33,407 bases of DNA from an uncultured Clostridia bacterium (GTDB taxonomy: Bacteria; Bacillota; Clostridia; Christensenellales; UBA1242): assembly GCA_944383685.1 (NCBI GenBank), contig CALWQM010000010.1:1-33407 (forward strand), given 5' to 3'. This document shows, in pieces, positions 22,788 through 31,992 of this stretch (the first letter of the stretch is position 1; each line of letters begins with the position of its first letter). The position numbers were made by a program, and so were the translations under genes. The notes under the pieces are model-generated. The model saw only the letters and a program-made list of their open reading frames with translations. It did not search any database and was not told where the DNA came from.

Positions 22788-23339
22788 TTAAATTTTAAAA
22801 TGCTCTTTATATTTTGTATAAATCTCGTCGGCGATTTCGACAGGTGTTTTGTTTTTGCTGGATATAACAAAATCATAATTTTTTAGATTTAAGTTGTTAA
22901 TGCCATAGAACTTTTGATAACGTTTGTTTTCTGCATTAAATCTTTCCATAAGGGTTTTGCGGGCATCTTCAATGTTGTCATATTTTTCCCTGCCAACACG
23001 ATTAGAATTTGCCAGCCTTTTTGCCATTTCTTCATCATCCAAGTCAAGAAATACCTTGAAAGAATGTGGGATAAAATGCCAGGCAAGGCGAGAATCAAAA
23101 ACCACATCTTCATCTTTCCACAAAATGCCAAGCTCTTTTGTTTTGTCGTCAAGGAAATTGTCATATTTTGGGTCACTCATTAAGAATTTATTAAATTCTT
23201 CTGCACTCATATTTCTTTTGCTGGCTTCTTCTTTAAACATTTCACCAACAGAATAGATTTTGAATCCATATTTATCTTTTAAAACTTGGGCTACCGTTGA
23301 TTTGCCACTGCAAGGTTTTCCTGTTAAAGAGATTATCAT
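22788..23339 (-). CDS. cmk: Cytidylate kinase-like P-loop kinase
   Basis: A 183-aa small nucleotide kinase. Walker A is GKPCSGKST (7-15) at the extreme N-terminus. The sequence then follows the short CMP/dCMP kinase type (Cytidylate_kin2), with IYSVGEMFKEEA, a DSRLAWHFIP segment (a D-S-R substrate contact), the VFLDLDDEEMAKR helix and an Arg-rich lid (NRVGREK). The length matches the archaeal-type cytidylate kinase rather than the 220-aa bacterial form. It would make CDP or dCDP from the monophosphate. AAGGAG precedes the ATG. It is divergent from deoD. Another small P-loop kinase specificity is possible. Confidence 0.72.
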   Translation of the reverse strand: MIISLTGKPCSGKSTVAQVLKDKYGFKIYSVGEMFKEEASKRNMSAEEFNKFLMSDPKYDNFLDDKTKELGILWKDEDVVFDSRLAWHFIPHSFKVFLDLDDEEMAKRLANSNRVGREKYDNIEDARKTLMERFNAENKRYQKFYGINNLNLKNYDFVISSKNKTPVEIADEIYTKYKEHFKI

Positions 23340-23448
23340 ATTTGCTCCTTTTTCTTTTCTATTAATTTGAATTATAATATATTTCCTTAAAAATTGAAAA
23401 TAAAATGCTCAATTTCATTTAAAACACTATGAAAATAAATTAAAAGGT

Positions 23449-23478
23449 TTGAAATTAAGAAGAGTTGTGTGTTATAAT
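23449..23478 (+). promoter_or_regulatory. Promoter of deoD-jag
   Basis: TTGAAA (23449-23454), an 18-nt spacer and TATAAT (23473-23478), 23 nt before the ATG at 23502. Confidence 0.65.
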
Positions 23479-23501
23479 AACAAATGAAAGGAGAGGAAGA
23501 T

Positions 23502-24209
23502 ATGGCAACACCACACAATAGTGCTAATAAAAAGGATATTGCAAAAATTGTTTTAATGGTTGGCGACCCAATTCGTGCCAAGAAGATTGCAGAAAAATAT
23601 TTGCAAGATTTGAAGCTTGTGAACAATGTTCGAGGTATGAACACTTTTACTGGCAAGATAAACGGTAAAAGAATAACCATTATGCCACATGGAATGGGAT
23701 GCCCATCTGTTGGCATTTATACTTATGAATTGTTTAAGTTCTATGGTGTGGAAAGAATTGTTAGATTTGGAACTATTGGAGCATTGAAGGGTGACACCAA
23801 AGTTGGCACGGTTATTGTTGCAAACAAGACTTACACAAAAACAAATTATGACGACTTTTACATTAAAAATGGTGCATCCTATGTTTCTGCAAATGAGGAA
23901 CTTGTGGAAAAAGCAAAAAAAGTTTTTTCAAAAAGTAAGTTAAATGTTCAAGAAGGAACAATATATTGCAGTGATACCTTTTACACAGATGAAGACCAGG
24001 TTGCACTTGGCAAAAAGCTTAATTTGCTTGGTGTGGAGATGGAGTCCGCTGGGCTTTATATAAATGCTAACAAATTTGGCAAACAGGCTCTTACAATATG
24101 TTCAGTTTCCGACAATTTGGAAAGTGGTGAAGCGCTTAATGCCGAAGACCGAGAAAACTCTTTTTATCAAGCAATCGAATATGTTTTTAAGATTGCATTA
24201 GAAAAATAA
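23502..24209 (+). CDS. deoD: Purine-nucleoside phosphorylase DeoD
   Basis: A 235-aa hexameric-type purine nucleoside phosphorylase, which splits (deoxy)inosine, guanosine and adenosine with phosphate for salvage. The opening MATPHNSANKKDIAK matches the family. The phosphate site GDPIRAKKIA, MPHGMGCPS, RFGTIGAL and the ribose-binding EMESAGLY are all present, and an ICSVSDNL segment near the end contains the catalytic Asp. The start at 23502 is preceded by GGAGAGGA; an in-frame ATG at 23484 lies upstream of that site and is rejected. Jag follows 19 nt later, without a terminator, so they probably share a transcript. Confidence 0.95.
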   Translation: MATPHNSANKKDIAKIVLMVGDPIRAKKIAEKYLQDLKLVNNVRGMNTFTGKINGKRITIMPHGMGCPSVGIYTYELFKFYGVERIVRFGTIGALKGDTKVGTVIVANKTYTKTNYDDFYIKNGASYVSANEELVEKAKKVFSKSKLNVQEGTIYCSDTFYTDEDQVALGKKLNLLGVEMESAGLYINANKFGKQALTICSVSDNLESGEALNAEDRENSFYQAIEYVFKIALEK

Positions 24210-24228
24210 CAAGAAAAGGAGAAAGAAA

Positions 24229-25074
24229 ATGCGTTCGTGCGAAGGAACAGGAAGAACTATCGAGCAGGCGATAGAAAATGCTTTATTTGAACTTAAAGCA
24301 CCAAGAGAAGATGTTGATATTAAAATTTTGAGTGAAGGTGGATTTTTGAAGAAAGCCAAGGTTTTGGTTTCAATTTCAGCTGATGCCCTTCCAAAATATG
24401 AGAAAAGAGACAAATTAAGACAGGAAGAACAAAAAGAAGCAGAAGAAGAAAGCAAGGAAGAAAATGAAGCAAACGATTTTGTTGAAACTTTTATCAACAA
24501 GAAAATTGAAATTGCTGAAAACAAAAATAATGTGCAAATTATTGCAGACGAAGAATATGTTACTGCTTCCAAAGATGAAGACGGAAATTTAAATGTTAAA
24601 AGTGAAAAGAAGGAATATTTTGACAAGAAAGTTGATGCAAAAGAACTTCTTGAAAACATTTTAAAGGCTTTAAATTTAACAGCGGAAATTTCTGTTGAAG
24701 AAGATGAAAAGTTTATAAGATATAAACTTAATGGGGACAATCTTAACGATCTTATTGGCCACCATGGGGAGTGCATGTTTGCTTTGTCTTATTATCTTAA
24801 TTCAGTAAGCAAAAATGACAGCAGAAAGAAAATTGTTTTGGATATTGAAGATTACAGAACAAAGCGTGCAGAAACTTTGACCAATCTTGCAAAAAGAGTT
24901 GCAAGCAAGGTTGCAAAGAGTGGAAGGTATTATAAATTTGAACCTATGGATGCAAGTGAAAGAAAAATCATCCACACTGCTCTTCAAAATGACGACAGAG
25001 TGACAACAATGAGCAAGGGCGAAGAGCCACACAGATATTTGATTGTTTTCCCAAGAGAATATAGGGAAGATTAA
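24229..25074 (+). CDS. jag: Jag/KhpB RNA-binding protein (Jag_N-KH-R3H)
   Basis: A 281-aa Jag (SpoIIIJ-associated, KhpB) protein, an RNA-binding factor linked to cell division and envelope growth in Firmicutes. The Jag_N domain spans 1-50 (EGTGRTIEQAIENALFEL). A charged Glu/Lys-rich linker of about 90 residues follows. The KH domain runs roughly 140-205, with a GHHGE loop in place of the usual GKRGE. The R3H domain at the C-terminus has ERKIIHTAL (the R-x3-H motif), then EEPHRYLIVFPRE. Jag usually follows yidC next to mnmE; here deoD is upstream and a gene on the opposite strand separates it from mnmE. AAGGAGAAAG precedes the ATG. Confidence 0.93.
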   Translation: MRSCEGTGRTIEQAIENALFELKAPREDVDIKILSEGGFLKKAKVLVSISADALPKYEKRDKLRQEEQKEAEEESKEENEANDFVETFINKKIEIAENKNNVQIIADEEYVTASKDEDGNLNVKSEKKEYFDKKVDAKELLENILKALNLTAEISVEEDEKFIRYKLNGDNLNDLIGHHGECMFALSYYLNSVSKNDSRKKIVLDIEDYRTKRAETLTNLAKRVASKVAKSGRYYKFEPMDASERKIIHTALQNDDRVTTMSKGEEPHRYLIVFPREYRED

Positions 25075-25079
25075 AAATA

Positions 25080-25104
25080 AACACAGCCAAGTGCTGTGTT
25101 TTTT
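25080..25104. terminator. Bidirectional terminator after jag
   Basis: AACACAGC (25080-25087) pairs with GCTGTGTT (25093-25100) around CAAGT, followed by T runs on both strands. Confidence 0.85.
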
Positions 25105-25642
25105 ATAATGTCATATCAGGTTTTGCATTTGGATTTTTTATTGTGTAAACACCATAAAGGTCATAATCTCGAATTGATTTGCGAAGAGTGAAATATCTTT
25201 GCAGATTTTCGCCATTACCCATTTTGCCAGTCCAAACACCACTTTTTTCTTGCAAAAGGAAATGATAATCATCGCCGAACATTGAGCAAGTTCGAAAGTA
25301 AAGTGCAACTTTCCATTCGTTCTTTTGTTTTAATATGCTTTTTGCTTGTCTTACTTCTAAACCGCAACTTTCAACAAAGTTAAAAATGTCGTGTGTGATC
25401 TCTTTTAAATTTTTGTTTGGGTCCATAAATTCTTGAAAGGCATGCATGTCTTCAAAGTCAAAATTATATTTATAAAACTGCTCATTTTTTAGGTTAAAAC
25501 ATGCGTGTTCAAGGCAATTTCCAAGGCGTGCAGTGCAGTAACCATTTGGCAGCTTAACATAATAGGACTCGCTTCGCCTTGAAGGCAAATATCCCATTTT
25601 GAATATCTCTTTAAGCTTTTTTGCTGTTCTTTCTCTGTTCAT
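25103..25642 (-). CDS. Unknown protein inserted between jag and mnmE
   Basis: A 179-aa soluble protein of unknown function. It contains YYVKLPNGYCTARLGN with Cys43 and Cys48 in GNCLEHACF, and DDYHFLLQEKSGVWTGK (H127) in the second half. A Cys followed later by a D-Y-H-F-x5-G-x-W segment recalls cysteine-peptidase-like or toxin-associated domains with DFHWYRQ..G.W motifs, but I cannot assign a family. The gene lies opposite to its neighbours. It has a full consensus promoter positioned so that transcription would begin at the AUG, with no Shine-Dalgarno site. Coding status is well supported by frame length and composition. Confidence 0.7.
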   Translation of the reverse strand: MNRERTAKKLKEIFKMGYLPSRRSESYYVKLPNGYCTARLGNCLEHACFNLKNEQFYKYNFDFEDMHAFQEFMDPNKNLKEITHDIFNFVESCGLEVRQAKSILKQKNEWKVALYFRTCSMFGDDYHFLLQEKSGVWTGKMGNGENLQRYFTLRKSIRDYDLYGVYTIKNPNAKPDMTL

Positions 25643-25648
25643 GCAAAA

Positions 25649-25677
25649 ATTATATTATATGTTGCAAAGTGTGTCAA
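25649..25677 (-). promoter_or_regulatory. Consensus promoter predicting a leaderless mRNA
   Basis: On the - strand a perfect TTGACA (25677-25672), a 17-nt spacer and a perfect TATAAT (25654-25649) are followed by six bases and the ATG (25642-25640). No ribosome site exists. Confidence 0.75.
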
Positions 25678-25687
25678 GACTAAATTC

Positions 25688-25716
25688 TTGATTTTTTTCA
25701 ATATATTTGCTATAAT
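25688..25716 (+). promoter_or_regulatory. mnmE promoter predicting a leaderless mRNA
   Basis: TTGATT (25688-25693), a 17-nt spacer and TATAAT (25711-25716) are followed by seven bases and the ATG at 25724. Its -35 box is 10 bp from the -35 box of the divergent promoter. Confidence 0.72.
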
Positions 25717-25723
25717 TTTAAGT

Positions 25724-27052
25724 ATGGAAGACGCAATTGTTTCAATTTCAACCCCACTTGGTAAAGGGGCTATATCAATTGTTAGGATGAGTGGCAAAAA
25801 CTGTTTAGAGATTGCCCTCAAAGTTTTTCATTGCAAACAAAAAGAAATTGAACCAAGATACATGTATTTAGGCAAGCTTGAAATTGATAAGGACAGTTTT
25901 GAAGAATGTTTAATGGTATATTTTAAAGCACCATATTCCTATACCGGCGAAGATTTGGTGGAATTTCATATCCATGGTGGAATTTTGCTTGCTCAAAAGG
26001 TTGTGGAAATCTGCTTGAAAAATGGTTGCAGAATGGCGGAAGCTGGTGAGTTCTCAAAAAGAGCTTTCATGAATGGAAAAATAACTTTGGATAAGGCAGA
26101 AGCAATCATTGGCGAAATCAATGCAGAAACCGAAGGAGAATTAAAATCATCTTTAAAAATCACAAACGGCAAACTTGCTGAAAAAATTGAAAAAGAGCAA
26201 GAAGATTTAAAAATGCTTTTGGCAGAAATTAATGTTTCTTTTGATTATCCTGAAAACGATTATGAAGAAATTGTTAAAGAAAAAGTTTTATCAAAAATCA
26301 AAGAAATTAAAGAGCAAAACGACAAAATTATTGAACTTTCAAAAAGTGGCAAGTATTTAAAAAACGGAATAAATGTTGCACTGGTTGGCAAAGCAAATGT
26401 TGGGAAGAGCAGTGTCCTTAATGCCCTTCTTGGGGAAAATAGAGCCATTGTAACAGACATTGAAGGCACAACAAGAGATAGCCTCTGTGAAAGGTTTTTC
26501 CATAAGGGGATGAAGATTAATTTGATAGACACCGCTGGTATAAGAAAAACTGATGATGTTGTGGAAAAACTTGGTATTGAAAAAAGTTTGCAAAGTATCA
26601 AAAATGCTGATATTGTGCTTTTTGTTCGTGATGGCAGTCAAAAGGAAAACAGGGAAGATAGCGAAATTGAAGATAGTGTAAAAGATAAAAAAGTTATCAA
26701 CGTCATCAACAAAACCGACAAGCCAAGGAAGTTAAATAAAAAAGATAATGAAATTGAAATTTCAGCCTTGACTGAAAAAAACATTAATCTTCTTAAAGAT
26801 AAAATTGTTGACGATATAATTAAGTTTGATATTAGAAGTGATGCTTTGGTTCTCACGAACGAACGTCACATTCAAATTTTGGAAAAATGCGATGAAATTA
26901 TGAGTGAGATTTTTGCCATTAGCAATGAATCACTTGATATCATCGCAATGCTTGTAAAAAAATTGTGGGTGGAACTTGGAAAGATAACGGGCAATACTGA
27001 AAATGAAGATATTATCTCATTAATCTTTTCAAAGTTTTGTTTAGGTAAATGA
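25724..27052 (+). CDS. mnmE: tRNA modification GTPase MnmE
   Basis: A 442-aa MnmE. With MnmG it installs the carboxymethylaminomethyl group on wobble uridine 34 of tRNAs. The N-terminal folate-binding domain starts [20 protein letters not shown]. The G domain shows GKANVGKSS (222-230), DTAG (269-272) and NKTD (329-332). The C-terminus ends in FCLGK (438-442), the family's Cys-containing tail. The start at 25724 fits all MnmE proteins; an upstream in-frame ATG at 25688 falls inside the -35 box and is rejected. MnmG follows after one base. Confidence 0.97.
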   Translation: MEDAIVSISTPLGKGAISIVRMSGKNCLEIALKVFHCKQKEIEPRYMYLGKLEIDKDSFEECLMVYFKAPYSYTGEDLVEFHIHGGILLAQKVVEICLKNGCRMAEAGEFSKRAFMNGKITLDKAEAIIGEINAETEGELKSSLKITNGKLAEKIEKEQEDLKMLLAEINVSFDYPENDYEEIVKEKVLSKIKEIKEQNDKIIELSKSGKYLKNGINVALVGKANVGKSSVLNALLGENRAIVTDIEGTTRDSLCERFFHKGMKINLIDTAGIRKTDDVVEKLGIEKSLQSIKNADIVLFVRDGSQKENREDSEIEDSVKDKKVINVINKTDKPRKLNKKDNEIEISALTEKNINLLKDKIVDDIIKFDIRSDALVLTNERHIQILEKCDEIMSEIFAISNESLDIIAMLVKKLWVELGKITGNTENEDIISLIFSKFCLGK

Positions 27053-27053
27053 T

Positions 27054-28925
27054 ATGGAAAATTTTGATGCGATAGTTATAGGAGCTGGGCATGCAGGCTG
27101 TGAGGCTGCGCTTGCCCTTGCAAGAACAGGAAATAAAACACTGCTTTTAACAATAAGTTTGGACGCAGTGGCTTTTTTGGCATGCAATCCTTCCATTGGT
27201 GGAACTGCAAAGGGGCAACTTGTCAGTGAGATTGATGCACTTGGCGGAGAAATGGGAATTAATGCGGACAAAACTGCTATACAAATAAGAATGTTAAATC
27301 GTGGCAAAGGGCCAGCAGTTCAAAGTTTAAGAGCTCAAGCAGACAAAAATGCCTACCATGTTGAAATGAAAAAGACGCTTGAAAAAACCGAGAATTTGTT
27401 TTTGCGTCAAGGTGAAGTGGTTGATATAGCGCTTGATAATGACGATAAAATTGTCACAACCAATGTTGGTTTAAAATATAGGGCAAAAGTACTTGTGTTT
27501 GCAACTGGGGTTTACCTTGAAAGCGAAATCATCATTGGGAAAACTCGTGAAAAAACTGGACCTAATGGCTTTAAAAACAGCCATGGTTTGTCCGCAAGTT
27601 TAGAGAAATTGGGGATCAAACTTTTAAGATTTAAAACAGGAACTCCTGTGAGATTACATGCCAGAAGCGTTGATTATTCAAAAATGGAAGTGCAAGAGGG
27701 TGATGATAATATCTCTGGTTTTTCATATTTAACAGAAACACCAATCGAAAATAAAGCGGTTTGTTATCTCACATACACCACACCTAAAACACATGAAATA
27801 ATACGAAATAACCTTGATAAAGCGCCTGCTATTTCAGGTGAAATTGTGGGAATTGGGCCAAGATATTGCCCTTCTATTGAAACCAAAATTGTGCGTTTTG
27901 CTGACAAGGAAAGACATCAACTGTTCTTGGAACCAGAGGCACTTGACACAGAAGAAATGTATTTACAAGGGTTCAGCACATCAATGCCGTCATATATTCA
28001 AAAAGATATGGTTGAAAGTGTAATTGGCTTGGAACATGCAGAAATTATGCGTGATGCTTATGCCATTGAATATGATTGTATTGATCCAACAGAACTAAAA
28101 CCAACACTTGAATTAAAGGCGATAAAGGGGCTTTTCTTTGCTGGGCAGATTAATGGGACAAGTGGCTATGAAGAGGCCGCTGCACAGGGAATTATTGCAG
28201 GAATAAATGCTAATTTGTTTTTAAAAAATAAAGAGCAACTTGTTTTGAAGCGAAGTGATGCGTATATCGGCGTTTTGATTGATGATATTGTCACAAAAGG
28301 CACCAATGAGCCTTATAGAATGATGACAAGTCGTGCCGAATATAGGTTATTACTTAGGCAAGATAATGCAGACTTACGTTTAACTGAAATAGGAAGAAAA
28401 GTTGGGCTTGTAAGTGACGAAAGATATCAAAAGTTCTTAGACAAAAAGAAAAAAATGCAAGATATAGAGAATGAACTTGACAGGAAAATTAAACTTGATG
28501 AAAAGTTAAAAAACTTTTTTGAAAAGCACAATGAGTCTGTTCCAAAAGAAAGCATGAAGTTGAGAGATATGTTGAAAAGAGTGAACATTGACATTTTTGA
28601 CATAAAAAAAGAATTTGGATTTAGCGAAGAATATGACTTTAATTTACTTGAAAAAGTGAATATTAAAATTAAATACGAAGGTTATTTAAAACAGCAAGAA
28701 GAAGATATTGAAAAAGCACTTGCAAACGAAAAATTGAAAATTCCAGAAGATTTTGACTATAACAATGTGAAGGGGTTAAGAAAGGAAGCAGTTGAAAAAT
28801 TAAATATAATTCGTCCACTAAATATAGGTCAGGCATCAAGGATTTCAGGAGTTTCACCAGCCGATGTTTCAGTGCTTTCAATCCTTGTTAAAAAAGAGCA
28901 AAAGGAAAGAAAAAATGGAAATTAA
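27054..28925 (+). CDS. mnmG: tRNA uridine-34 modification FAD enzyme MnmG (GidA)
   Basis: A 623-aa MnmG, the FAD- and NADH-dependent partner of MnmE in wobble-uridine modification. The FAD-binding [11 protein letters not shown] lies at 10-20. [13 protein letters not shown], the [10 protein letters not shown] region and [16 protein letters not shown] are all characteristic. The C-terminal helical domain for MnmE and tRNA binding ends with [17 protein letters not shown]. The start follows the mnmE stop by one base, so the two are translationally coupled; the ribosome site (AGG) is weak. Length is normal for the family. Confidence 0.97.
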   Translation: MENFDAIVIGAGHAGCEAALALARTGNKTLLLTISLDAVAFLACNPSIGGTAKGQLVSEIDALGGEMGINADKTAIQIRMLNRGKGPAVQSLRAQADKNAYHVEMKKTLEKTENLFLRQGEVVDIALDNDDKIVTTNVGLKYRAKVLVFATGVYLESEIIIGKTREKTGPNGFKNSHGLSASLEKLGIKLLRFKTGTPVRLHARSVDYSKMEVQEGDDNISGFSYLTETPIENKAVCYLTYTTPKTHEIIRNNLDKAPAISGEIVGIGPRYCPSIETKIVRFADKERHQLFLEPEALDTEEMYLQGFSTSMPSYIQKDMVESVIGLEHAEIMRDAYAIEYDCIDPTELKPTLELKAIKGLFFAGQINGTSGYEEAAAQGIIAGINANLFLKNKEQLVLKRSDAYIGVLIDDIVTKGTNEPYRMMTSRAEYRLLLRQDNADLRLTEIGRKVGLVSDERYQKFLDKKKKMQDIENELDRKIKLDEKLKNFFEKHNESVPKESMKLRDMLKRVNIDIFDIKKEFGFSEEYDFNLLEKVNIKIKYEGYLKQQEEDIEKALANEKLKIPEDFDYNNVKGLRKEAVEKLNIIRPLNIGQASRISGVSPADVSVLSILVKKEQKERKNGN

Positions 28926-29607
28926 GGAAGTGTTTTCAAAGTATGTTTTTTCACTTTCAGCTTTGCAAATTAATCAATTTGAAAGGTATTATGAATTTTT
29001 AATTAGTGAAAATAAAAAATATAATTTAACCGCAATAACTGAAAAAAATGATGTAATTTTCAAACATTTTTTAGACAGTTGTTTAGCGGAGAAAAATATA
29101 ATCAAAAATGCAAAAATAATTGACATAGGAAGTGGTGCAGGCTTTCCAAGTATTCCATTAAAAATTTTGCGTCCAGATATAAAATTTGTTCTCGTAGATA
29201 GTTTGAATAAAAGGGTGAATTTTTTAAATGAACTCATAAAAATTTTGAATTTGCAGGATGTGGTGGCGGTTCATGCTCGTGCAGAAGATTATATCAAAGA
29301 CAACAGAGAGAAATTTGACTATGCTGTTGCAAGAGCAGTCGCGCCACTTAATACTTTGTTGGAATATTTAGTTCCTTATGTAAAAGTCGGCGGAGAATGT
29401 TTAATCTATAAGTCACAGAAATTAGAAGATGAAATTGAAACTTCTCAAAACGCATTAAAAGTATTGGGTTGCAAAGTTGAAAAAATTGAAAACTTTAATA
29501 TTGATGAAATTGATGCAGTAAGAAAGATTTTAATAATAAAAAAATGTTTTGTGACGCCAATTAAATATCCTCGTGGTAAAAATTTGCCAAAAACAAAGCC
29601 AATTTAA
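28915..29607 (+). CDS. rsmG: 16S rRNA (guanine-527-N7)-methyltransferase RsmG (GidB)
   Basis: A 230-aa RsmG, which methylates G527 of 16S rRNA. The segment [10 protein letters not shown], the SAM-binding [15 protein letters not shown] (about residues 65-79) and [18 protein letters not shown] are diagnostic. The start at 28915 overlaps the end of mnmG by 11 bp and is preceded by AAGGAAAG; an in-frame ATG at 28864 lies far inside mnmG and is rejected. It is the last gene of the mnmE-mnmG-rsmG operon, with a terminator 15 nt downstream. Confidence 0.95.
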   Translation: MEIKEVFSKYVFSLSALQINQFERYYEFLISENKKYNLTAITEKNDVIFKHFLDSCLAEKNIIKNAKIIDIGSGAGFPSIPLKILRPDIKFVLVDSLNKRVNFLNELIKILNLQDVVAVHARAEDYIKDNREKFDYAVARAVAPLNTLLEYLVPYVKVGGECLIYKSQKLEDEIETSQNALKVLGCKVEKIENFNIDEIDAVRKILIIKKCFVTPIKYPRGKNLPKTKPI

Positions 29608-29621
29608 TAAAAATATTTAAA

Positions 29622-29655
29622 AAATAAGCAAAAATTGTGAATTTTGCTTATTTTT
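29622..29655 (+). terminator. Intrinsic terminator after rsmG
   Basis: AAATAAGCAAAA (29622-29633) pairs with TTTTGCTTATTT (29642-29653) around an 8-nt loop and runs into T-rich sequence. Confidence 0.8.
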
Positions 29656-29679
29656 CTTTATTTTTTTTTACTAATTTTG

Positions 29680-29685
29680 TATAAT
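29680..29685 (+). promoter_or_regulatory. -10 element of the parAB operon
   Basis: TATAAT at 29680-29685, 19 nt before the parA ATG with AAGGAAG between. No convincing -35 is seen at the right distance. Confidence 0.45.
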
Positions 29686-29704
29686 AAGGTAAAAGGAAGA
29701 TACT

Positions 29705-30523
29705 ATGGGAAAAATTATATCGTTTGCAAATCAAAAAGGTGGAGTTGGAAAAACCACAACTTGCGTAAATGTGGCAACATATATGGCTATGATGGGTAAG
29801 AAAGTTTTGATTTTGGACCTTGACCCACAGGGTAATGCTACAAGTGGTGTTGGTATAAGAAAGACAAAAGATTTAAAAACAATTTATGATCTTATTGATG
29901 GAGAAAGTAATTTTGATGAAGTTATTAAACCAACTATCATAGATAATCTTTATATTATTCCGTCGACTGTTGACCTTGCTGGGGCAGAAGTAGAACTAAT
30001 TCAAATTCCTCAAAGAGAAAAGGTTATAAAGAATATTTTGGAGGAAATAAAAGATATTTATGATTTTATATTGATAGATTGTCCTCCATCACTAGGCTTG
30101 ATTACAGTGAATGCTTTGACAGCCTCAAACAGTGTTATAATACCTATTCAATGTGAATTCTATGCACTAGAAGGCTTGACTCAGCTTATGAACACAATAA
30201 GATTGATTAAATACCATTTGAACTCTGATATAGACGTTGAAGGTGTTGTCATGACAATGAAAGATAAAAGATATAACTTGACCAACCAAGTAAGCAACGA
30301 GATAATCAAGTTTTTCAACAAAAAGGTGTACGTTACAACAATTCCAAGAAATATACGTCTTGCAGAAGCACCAAGCCATGGTTTGCCTGTTGCTTTATAT
30401 GATGCCAATTCAAAAGGTGCTGAGGCATATTTGAGTTTAGCAGAAGAAATCTTAAAAAGAAGTGGAGTTCCTTATAAAAAGATTTCCAAAGTAAGAAAAA
30501 TAAGATTTTCGGAGGATGATTAA
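29705..30523 (+). CDS. parA: Chromosome partitioning ATPase ParA/Soj
   Basis: A 272-aa ParA/Soj ATPase. It binds DNA nonspecifically as an ATP dimer and, with ParB on parS, moves and organises replicated origins and regulates DnaA. The deviant Walker A KGGVGKTT is at 11-18, Walker A' DLDPQGNATSG follows, and Walker B lies in FILIDCPPSLG. It lacks the N-terminal helix-turn-helix of plasmid ParA proteins, as expected for the chromosomal type. AAGGAAG precedes the ATG. parB follows after two bases. Confidence 0.96.
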   Translation: MGKIISFANQKGGVGKTTTCVNVATYMAMMGKKVLILDLDPQGNATSGVGIRKTKDLKTIYDLIDGESNFDEVIKPTIIDNLYIIPSTVDLAGAEVELIQIPQREKVIKNILEEIKDIYDFILIDCPPSLGLITVNALTASNSVIIPIQCEFYALEGLTQLMNTIRLIKYHLNSDIDVEGVVMTMKDKRYNLTNQVSNEIIKFFNKKVYVTTIPRNIRLAEAPSHGLPVALYDANSKGAEAYLSLAEEILKRSGVPYKKISKVRKIRFSEDD

Positions 30524-30525
30524 TT

Positions 30526-31494
30526 ATGATTAATAATAAGAGAGGTTTAGGAAGAGGGTTAGATGCCCTATTTGGTGTTTTCGATGAGGATGATAGTTAT
30601 AAAAATATAACTAAAAAAGAAGAACCTAAAACTGTGGCAAATGGTGTGGCTGAGATAGATATCGAGAAGATTAAACCTAATCCAAATCAGCCAAGAAAGA
30701 ATTTTGATATTGATGCATTAAATGAATTGGCTTCATCAATAAAAATGCATGGGATTGTTCAGCCTATTGTAGTTAACGATTTAGGTGATGGTACCTATAT
30801 GATTATTGCAGGTGAAAGAAGGTGGAGGGCTGCAAATATATGTGGTTTGAAGAAAGTTCCTGCTGTAATAAGAAATTATACAGATAAACAAGTTAAAGAA
30901 ATCAGTATTATAGAAAACTTGCAGAGAGAAGACTTGAACCCTATTGAAGCAGCAAAAGCCATAAAGGAACTTATGGATGAATATGGTTTAACCCAAGATG
31001 CAGTTTCTGACAGAATTGGTAAAAGCCGTTCAAGTGTTGCCAATACATTAAGATTATTATCTTTATATCCAGATGTAATGAAAATGGTTGAAGATGGGAG
31101 ATTGTCAGCAGGTCATGCAAGGTGTTTGGTTGTTATAGAAGATAAAAATGAGCAAATAAGACTTGCACAGGCGGTAGTAAACAAAAATCTTAGCGTAAGA
31201 GATTTGGAAAAAGCTGTTAAAAATTATGAGAATCCTCAAAAGCGTCACATTGTATCACAAGAACAATCCCTTGAATTAAAGGAATTAATCATACAAATGC
31301 AAAAAACATTTGCAACAAAGGTATCTGCAATTGGTAATGATAATAAGGGGCGTATTTATATAGATTATTATACAAGAGATGATTTAGATAGAATTGCTGA
31401 ACTTTTAGAATTGCTTAATAAAAAAGAAATGACTTTGCAAGATTTACAAAATTATAATCGACGCAAGGGTATGAATAACAAGATTGATGTTTAA
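30526..31494 (+). CDS. parB: Chromosome partitioning protein ParB/Spo0J
   Basis: A 322-aa ParB, a CTP-dependent DNA clamp that loads at parS and spreads. The N-terminal ParA-contact segment GLGRGLDALFG is at 7-17. The CTP-binding box GERRWRA is at 96-102, ENLQREDLNPIEAA at 130-143, and the parS-reading helix-turn-helix at 155-178 (LTQDAVSDRIGKSRSSVANTL). The C-terminal dimer domain is present. GGAGG (30511-30515) sits inside the end of parA. Four perfect and one degenerate parS site lie immediately downstream. Its own mRNA may end at the first of these. Confidence 0.96.
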   Translation: MINNKRGLGRGLDALFGVFDEDDSYKNITKKEEPKTVANGVAEIDIEKIKPNPNQPRKNFDIDALNELASSIKMHGIVQPIVVNDLGDGTYMIIAGERRWRAANICGLKKVPAVIRNYTDKQVKEISIIENLQREDLNPIEAAKAIKELMDEYGLTQDAVSDRIGKSRSSVANTLRLLSLYPDVMKMVEDGRLSAGHARCLVVIEDKNEQIRLAQAVVNKNLSVRDLEKAVKNYENPQKRHIVSQEQSLELKELIIQMQKTFATKVSAIGNDNKGRIYIDYYTRDDLDRIAELLELLNKKEMTLQDLQNYNRRKGMNNKIDV

Positions 31495-31512
31495 TTATTA
31501 AAATAACTTATG

Positions 31513-31538
31513 AAGAATGTTTCACGTGAAACATTCTT
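31513..31538. promoter_or_regulatory. parS site 1 in a 26-bp palindrome, possible parB terminator
   Basis: The perfect core TGTTTCACGTGAAACA (31518-31533) is extended by AAGAA/TTCTT to a 26-bp palindrome and followed by a T-rich run. It lies 18 nt after the parB stop, so the RNA form could end the parAB transcript. Confidence 0.93.
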
Positions 31539-31687
31539 TTTATTTTATTTGCATATTATTTAGTTTCTATCATTAAATTTCTTATACTACTAATGTTTTT
31601 GTGTTTGCTAACATAAATAAATTTAAGAATAATTTTGTATTTAACATAATTGGCTTTATATTGTATAGGCAAAGGGTTGAAAGATAG

Positions 31688-31719
31688 TTACAAAATGTTT
31701 CACGTGAAACATTTTGTAA
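31688..31719. promoter_or_regulatory. parS site 2 in a 32-bp palindrome
   Basis: The perfect 16-bp core is at 31696-31711, with 8-bp self-complementary flanks (TTACAAAA/TTTTGTAA). Confidence 0.95.
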
Positions 31720-31853
31720 ACTTATTATATTGAAGCCTAGTTTTGATAAATGGGTTCATTGGTTTAACGTTCTCAAAACAAGTAGAACTTATGTTTTGAT
31801 TTATGTTATGTATTTAATAACATGCATGATTTACAAACAAGACATAATAATTT

Positions 31854-31881
31854 AATAATTGTTTCACGTGAAACAATTATT
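31854..31881. promoter_or_regulatory. parS site 3 in a 28-bp palindrome
   Basis: The perfect 16-bp core is at 31860-31875, with 6-bp self-complementary flanks (AATAAT/ATTATT). Confidence 0.95.
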
Positions 31882-31992
31882 TACACAAATTTAAAGATGT
31901 CATTTATTTTTAATCTGTATAACCTACTAAATTAAAGGAAATGTTAGACCAAGTCAAATATATTAAAATAATAAATCGTAATTTTAACAGAG

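Noticed and set aside
24198..24776. 192-aa serine-rich reading frame on the - strand
   Set aside because: It lies wholly opposite jag, has biased Ser/Phe/Leu composition from the Glu/Lys-rich jag linker, and no ribosome site. Shadow frame.
25688..25723. Upstream start of mnmE adding 12 residues
   Set aside because: The ATG lies within the -35 box of the promoter, and MnmE proteins begin at the later Met.
28864..28914. Upstream start of rsmG adding 17 residues
   Set aside because: No ribosome site, deep inside mnmG. The start at 28915 has AAGGAAAG and matches the family.
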